Shown here one piece after another: positions 5,994 to 9,578 of a stretch of DNA of 9,578 nt. Every line of letters begins with the position of its first letter. The first letter of the stretch is position 1. The stretch is from an uncultured Veillonella sp. Lineage in GTDB: Bacteria; Bacillota; Negativicutes; Veillonellales; Veillonellaceae. The DNA is taken from positions 1 to 9,578 of the forward strand of contig CABSJL010000035.1 of NCBI GenBank assembly GCA_902478055.1, written 5' to 3'. Below the pieces are notes generated by a model. That model was not told where the DNA came from. It did no database searches and saw only the letters and a program-made list of their open reading frames with translations. A program made the position numbers and the translations under genes.

Positions 5994-7202
5994 TTAGTTA
6001 AATTTAATTTTTACGAATTTACGTTTACCAACTTGAACGATCATGCCATCTTCAAGGGTAAGGTTTTCTTCTGTATATTTTTCACCGTTTACTTTGAAAG
6101 CACCAGCTTTAATAGAACGACGTGCTTCACCATTAGAAGCAGTCAAACCAGCATCTGTACAGAATTGTGGCACAAAGATTGGTTCTGTTGGCGCATCCAT
6201 AGCGTACTCAGGAATATCTGTAGGTAATGCACGTTGTTGGAATACACGTTTGAATTCCTCTTCTGCTTCAAGAGCAGCCTCTTCACCATGGTACAAACGA
6301 ACAATGGTACGAGCTAATTGCATTTTAGCGTCACGTGGATGTAATTCACCACTTTCAAGACGTTTATCCATGTCCTCTTGTTCTTCAATTGGCATATCTG
6401 TAACGAGCATGAAGTAGCGCATCATCAATTCATCAGGAATGGACATTGCTTTACCGTACATTTCTTTAGGTTCTTCGTCGATACCGATGTAGTTACCTAA
6501 AGATTTACTCATTTTTTGAACACCATCAAGGCCTTCAAGCAATGGCATTGTGATAACAACTTGAGGTTCTTGACCTTCTAATTCTTGTAAATGACGGCCC
6601 ATTAACAAGTTGAACGTTTGGTCTGTACCACCAAATTCAACATCAGCATGTAATGCTACAGAATCTTGACCTTGCATCAATGGATACATAAACTCATGAA
6701 CACCAATAGCACGACCTTCTTTAAAGCGTTTATTGAAATCATCACGTTCCATCATACGAGCTACAGTGTAAGAACTTGCCAAACGTAGAACATCAGCAAA
6801 ATTCATGGATTCAAGCCATTCACTGTTGTCGCGAACGATAGTTTTTTCAGGATCCAACACTTTGAAGATTTGTGTTTTATAAGTTTCAGCATTTTTCAAT
6901 ACTTCTTCTTTTGTAAGTGGTGGACGAGTTGCGCTTTTACCAGTAGGATCACCAATACGTGCAGTGAAACCACCGATAACAATCACTACTTGATGACCAA
7001 ATTCTTGGAACAAACGTAATTTACGAAGTGGTACAGTATGACCCAAATGAATATCTGGCGCTGTTGGGTCCAAACCTAGTTTTACAACTAAAGGTTTATT
7101 TTCCTTAATGGATTTTTCTATTTTCTTTACAAGATCTTGTTCATTAATTAAATCTGCTACGCCGTGTTTAATTTGGCGTACTTGTTCTTGAGCACTAACC
7201 AT
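5994..7202 (-). CDS. tyrS: Tyrosyl-tRNA synthetase
   Basis: Class I synthetase that charges tRNA-Tyr with tyrosine, using ATP, in the cytosol. It is complete at 402 aa. The HIGH-type motif is HLGH (52-55) within GLDPTAPDIHLGHTVPLRK. FMYPLMQGQD (171-180) and GGTDQTFNLLMGR (191-203) form the tyrosine pocket. KMSKS is at 230-234. An S4 RNA-binding domain occupies about residues 338-402 (GEARRSIKAGAFKVNGEKY...). The protein resembles the TyrZ-type bacterial branch more than the Bacillus TyrS branch, judging by the HLGH motif and overall sequence; this is from memory. GAGGAGG lies 6-7 bases before the ATG. It is a single-gene unit with its own promoter and terminator. The predicted leader is only about 22 bases, so no T-box leader is present, although T-boxes often control tyrS in Firmicutes. 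Confidence 0.96.
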   Translation of the reverse strand: MVSAQEQVRQIKHGVADLINEQDLVKKIEKSIKENKPLVVKLGLDPTAPDIHLGHTVPLRKLRLFQEFGHQVVIVIGGFTARIGDPTGKSATRPPLTKEEVLKNAETYKTQIFKVLDPEKTIVRDNSEWLESMNFADVLRLASSYTVARMMERDDFNKRFKEGRAIGVHEFMYPLMQGQDSVALHADVEFGGTDQTFNLLMGRHLQELEGQEPQVVITMPLLEGLDGVQKMSKSLGNYIGIDEEPKEMYGKAMSIPDELMMRYFMLVTDMPIEEQEDMDKRLESGELHPRDAKMQLARTIVRLYHGEEAALEAEEEFKRVFQQRALPTDIPEYAMDAPTEPIFVPQFCTDAGLTASNGEARRSIKAGAFKVNGEKYTEENLTLEDGMIVQVGKRKFVKIKFN

Positions 7203-7231
7203 GATAATCCTCCTCGAAATACTATTGTTTT

Positions 7232-7260
7232 AGTATACCATTATCTAAAAACTTTCACAA
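7232..7260 (-). promoter_or_regulatory. tyrS promoter
   Basis: On the minus strand -35 TTGTGA (7255-7260), a 17-base spacer and -10 TATACT (7232-7237) make a good sigma-70-type promoter. Transcription would begin near 7225, leaving a leader of about 22 bases with the GAGGAGG ribosome site. Confidence 0.75.
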
Positions 7261-7272
7261 TTATATATATAG

Positions 7273-7301
7273 TATTGGTTTTAAGCCATTTATGATATAA
7301 T
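7273..7301 (+). promoter_or_regulatory. Promoter of the class A PBP gene (extended -10)
   Basis: A consensus TATAAT (7296-7301) is preceded by TGA, forming an extended -10 (TGN). The -35 is weak: TATTGG at 17 bases or TTGGTT at 15. Transcription would start near 7308, giving a leader of about 57 bases with an imperfect small hairpin (CGTAA/TTACG arms) and AGAGGTGA before the ATG at 7365. It stands back to back with the tyrS promoter. Confidence 0.7.
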
Positions 7302-7364
7302 ATTTATAACTGCGTAATAGAATTTACGTTATATTTACTAACAAAAGAAAAAAGAGGTGACTCT

Positions 7365-9455
7365 ATGAGTAATAACTCAAATGCGAGAAGCAGCCGCCGT
7401 TCTAACGGTAGCGGCTCTACACCGAAGAAAACAAGTCCGAAGCGTCTATTTTGGATTTGTGCCCTTCTCCTTATACTCATCGTAGCCGGAGGTGGCTGTG
7501 GTTTTATCAGTGCCACACTGTCTAACCTACCAGATGTATCCAATGTACGTCCTTCCGCATCGTCTCAAATTTACGATGTCCATGGTAATCTCATCACAAC
7601 GGTTCATTCCACAGAGAATCGATTACCAGTACCTTTAAAAGATGTACCAAAGGATTTACAAAATGCTTTTGTTGCTACTGAGGACTCTCGCTTCTACTCC
7701 CATCACGGTATCGACCCAGTTGGTATCTTGCGTGCTGTATGGGTTAACCTAGTTCATAGTGGCGTTTCTGAAGGTGGTTCTACTATCACCCAACAGTTAG
7801 CACGTAATGCATTCTTATCCCAAGACAGAACATTTAAACGTAAAATTTCTGAAGCATTACTAGCACTAAAAATTGAACAACATTACACTAAAGATGAAAT
7901 CCTAGAAATGTACATGAACCAAATTTACTTTGGTCAAGGTGCATACGGTGTACAATCTGCAGCTCATGTGTACTTTGGTAAGGATGCTAGCCAATTAACG
8001 CTTGCCCAAGCAGCGCTCATTGCTGGCTTACCACAAAGTCCTAACTACTACTCTCCATTCAATGATTTGGAAGCTAGTAAAAAACGTCAAGCCGTTGTAT
8101 TAGGCCAAATGGTTAAATACGGATACATTACACAAGAGCAAGCCGATGAAGCGCGTCAAGCAGATTTAGGCTTAGTGGCAAAACAAGAACAAACGCATGA
8201 AAAATCTAATGCTTCTTACTTCATTAACTATGTTATTGCACAAGTTTCTGAAAAATATGGTGATGATGCAATCTATAAAGATGGTTTAAAAATTTATACT
8301 ACTCTCGATATGGATGCACAAAATGCGGCTGTAGCAGCAATGCAAAACTTGCCTAACTACTACACAGATAGCAATGGTTTACATCAACCACAAGGTGCTA
8401 TTGTAGCTATGAATCCTCATAATGGTTATATTATGGCTATGGTTGGTGGTCGTGGCGATGATGCATTTAACCGTGCTACACAAGCAGAACGTCAACCAGG
8501 TTCCGCTATGAAACCATTTGTATATTTAGCAGCTATTCAATCTGGTAAAACTCCTGGTTCTATCGTAGATGACAGCCCTGTTACATTTGGTAGCTGGAGC
8601 CCTAAAAACTATGAAAACGACTTCGTAGGTAATATTACATACCGCTACGCATTACAACATTCTCGTAACGTAGCTGCCGTAAAAGTTGCCGATGAAGTAG
8701 GCATGTCTAAGATTATTAAACTTGCTAAAGAAATGGGTATCACTACCCTTACAGATCAAGATAATAACTTGTCTACTGCACTTGGTGGTTTAACTCACGG
8801 TGTAACACCTCTTGAAATGGTTCAAGCTTATGGTGTACTCGCTAATGGTGGTATCAAGGTTCAACCTACGGCAATCGTTAAAATTGTAGACCGCAATGGT
8901 CAAGTTGTGGAAGAAAACTCCATTCAAGAAAAACGCGTTGTAGACGAAAAAGATGCAGCAATCATTACAAATATGCTAGAATCCGTTATAAATGGCGGTA
9001 CTGGTGGTAATGCCGCAATCGGTCGTCCTGCAGCAGGCAAAACTGGTACAACAGATGATTCCAAGGATGCTTGGTTCGTTGGTTACACGCCTGATTTAGT
9101 AGCTGCCGTTTGGATTGGTGATGACTATGGCTCGGAAACATTACGAGGCATCACCGGTGGTGACACACCTGCTATTATGTGGGGCCAATTCATGGCAAAT
9201 GCTCTTGCCAATACCCCTGCTTCTGACTTCTCCGTTCCTGCTAGCGCTCAATCAGCTGTTTCTGAAGGTTATTATAATCCTGTAAAAGCACAGCCTAAAA
9301 AAGAAGCTGCTAAGGACGAAAAAGCAGACAAAAAAGACGATAAAGACAAATCGAAAGATGAAGCTGTAAAAGATGACAGTGGCTCAAAAGATGATGCAAC
9401 TGAACAGAAATCTAATTCATCGAAAAGTAAAAAGTCTAGTAAAAAAGATCGTTAA
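7365..9455 (+). CDS. Class A penicillin-binding protein (PBP1A family), bifunctional
   Basis: A membrane-anchored peptidoglycan polymerase with glycosyltransferase and transpeptidase activities, 696 aa. A short basic, Ser-rich cytoplasmic tail (1-27) leads to one membrane helix (about 28-50, FWICALLLILIVAGGG). The GT51 domain (about 70-240) has the first catalytic Glu E106 in ATEDSRFYSHHG, GGSTITQQLARN (137-148) and the second Glu E163 in RKISEALLALKIE. The spacing of 57 residues is typical. The transpeptidase domain (about 340-615) has nucleophile S380 in SAMK, SRN at 433-435 and KTGT at 559-562. Residues 641-696 are a low-complexity Lys/Asp/Ser tail, probably disordered and outside the membrane. 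AGAGGTGA lies about 6 bases before the ATG. The gene stands alone, divergent from tyrS, with its own promoter and terminator. A symbol such as pbpA, ponA or mrcA would be a guess. Confidence 0.95.
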   Translation: MSNNSNARSSRRSNGSGSTPKKTSPKRLFWICALLLILIVAGGGCGFISATLSNLPDVSNVRPSASSQIYDVHGNLITTVHSTENRLPVPLKDVPKDLQNAFVATEDSRFYSHHGIDPVGILRAVWVNLVHSGVSEGGSTITQQLARNAFLSQDRTFKRKISEALLALKIEQHYTKDEILEMYMNQIYFGQGAYGVQSAAHVYFGKDASQLTLAQAALIAGLPQSPNYYSPFNDLEASKKRQAVVLGQMVKYGYITQEQADEARQADLGLVAKQEQTHEKSNASYFINYVIAQVSEKYGDDAIYKDGLKIYTTLDMDAQNAAVAAMQNLPNYYTDSNGLHQPQGAIVAMNPHNGYIMAMVGGRGDDAFNRATQAERQPGSAMKPFVYLAAIQSGKTPGSIVDDSPVTFGSWSPKNYENDFVGNITYRYALQHSRNVAAVKVADEVGMSKIIKLAKEMGITTLTDQDNNLSTALGGLTHGVTPLEMVQAYGVLANGGIKVQPTAIVKIVDRNGQVVEENSIQEKRVVDEKDAAIITNMLESVINGGTGGNAAIGRPAAGKTGTTDDSKDAWFVGYTPDLVAAVWIGDDYGSETLRGITGGDTPAIMWGQFMANALANTPASDFSVPASAQSAVSEGYYNPVKAQPKKEAAKDEKADKKDDKDKSKDEAVKDDSGSKDDATEQKSNSSKSKKSSKKDR

Positions 9456-9466
9456 TCTCATACGTT

Positions 9467-9500
9467 AAAGGAGTGGAACATGTGTTCCGCTCCTTTCTTT
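9467..9500 (+). terminator. Intrinsic terminator after the PBP gene
   Basis: A 13-bp stem with one G-U pair (AAAGGAGTGGAAC at 9467-9479 with GTTCCGCTCCTTT at 9484-9496) has a 4-base loop and is followed by CTTTT. It begins 12 bases after the stop. TACGT at 9461-9465 and ACGTA at 9502-9506 could pair further outside it. Confidence 0.87.
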
Positions 9501-9528
9501 TACGTAAAAAAAGGTAGTAAGTTTGATA

Positions 9529-9578
9529 TGTACCCATTTTCCTGGACACATATTATTTACTAGCCTAAACACATGGAT
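9529..9578. mobile_element. Possible end of an IS3-family (IS150-type) insertion sequence, cut by the window edge
   Basis: From 9529 the plus strand reads TGTACCC, ATTTTCC, TGGACACA. As I remember them, IS150-group ends begin with TGTAC, followed by a CCC/TTTT stretch and GGAC. The element would extend rightward out of the window, which has no transposase codons I can identify. The match is from memory and short, so this is only a candidate. Confidence 0.3.

Noticed and set aside
7203..7364. T-box riboswitch ahead of tyrS
   Set aside because: The space is 162 bases shared with a divergent promoter, and a good tyrS promoter lies about 30 bases from the start codon.
7304..7543. Minus-strand ORF of 79 codons
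   Set aside because: Antisense to the N-terminal end of the PBP gene and its promoter, with no supporting signal.

Overview
The window looks like ordinary chromosomal DNA from a low-GC anaerobe of the Firmicutes lineage. My best guess is Negativicutes, close to Veillonella. That guess rests on protein style and gene order (CcpN-like regulator, PEP synthase regulatory protein, PEP synthase, dGTPase) and has not been tested by a search. Seven protein genes are supported: six on the minus strand and one on the plus strand. I see no rRNA, tRNA, CRISPR array, prophage or complete mobile element.

Layout, left to right. Bases 1-101 hold a strong, probably bidirectional terminator. Bases 102-2567 hold a minus-strand operon read right to left: a CcpN-like winged-helix/CBS regulator, a PEP synthase regulatory kinase/phosphorylase (DUF299), and a dGTPase-like HD hydrolase whose start codon overlaps the stop of the gene before it. 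Next is a terminator at 2603-2632, then PEP synthase (2648-5029), then a CoA-pyrophosphatase-type Nudix hydrolase (5107-5748). The gap 5749-5993 carries an AT-rich hexamer repeat, a dyad and the tyrS terminator. Tyrosyl-tRNA synthetase (5994-7202) is divergent from a class A penicillin-binding protein (7365-9455), with back-to-back promoters between them. A terminator follows the PBP gene. The last 50 bases contain a stretch resembling the end of an IS3-family (IS150-type) insertion sequence.

How the genes work together. The left half reads as a gluconeogenesis control unit. PEP synthase makes PEP from pyruvate. The DUF299 protein is expected to switch it off and on through the Thr next to its catalytic His (T411 and H413). 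The CcpN-like protein is a likely transcriptional sensor for the same metabolism. This would suit an organism living on lactate or other organic acids, which must build sugars from pyruvate. The right half is housekeeping: tyrosine charging, nucleotide or CoA clean-up, and peptidoglycan polymerisation. I found no convincing undescribed system. The points most worth a second look are the hexamer repeat and dyad ahead of the Nudix gene, the shared promoter/stop and promoter/terminator junctions around PEP synthase, the likely GTG start of the regulator, and the possible IS end at the right edge.
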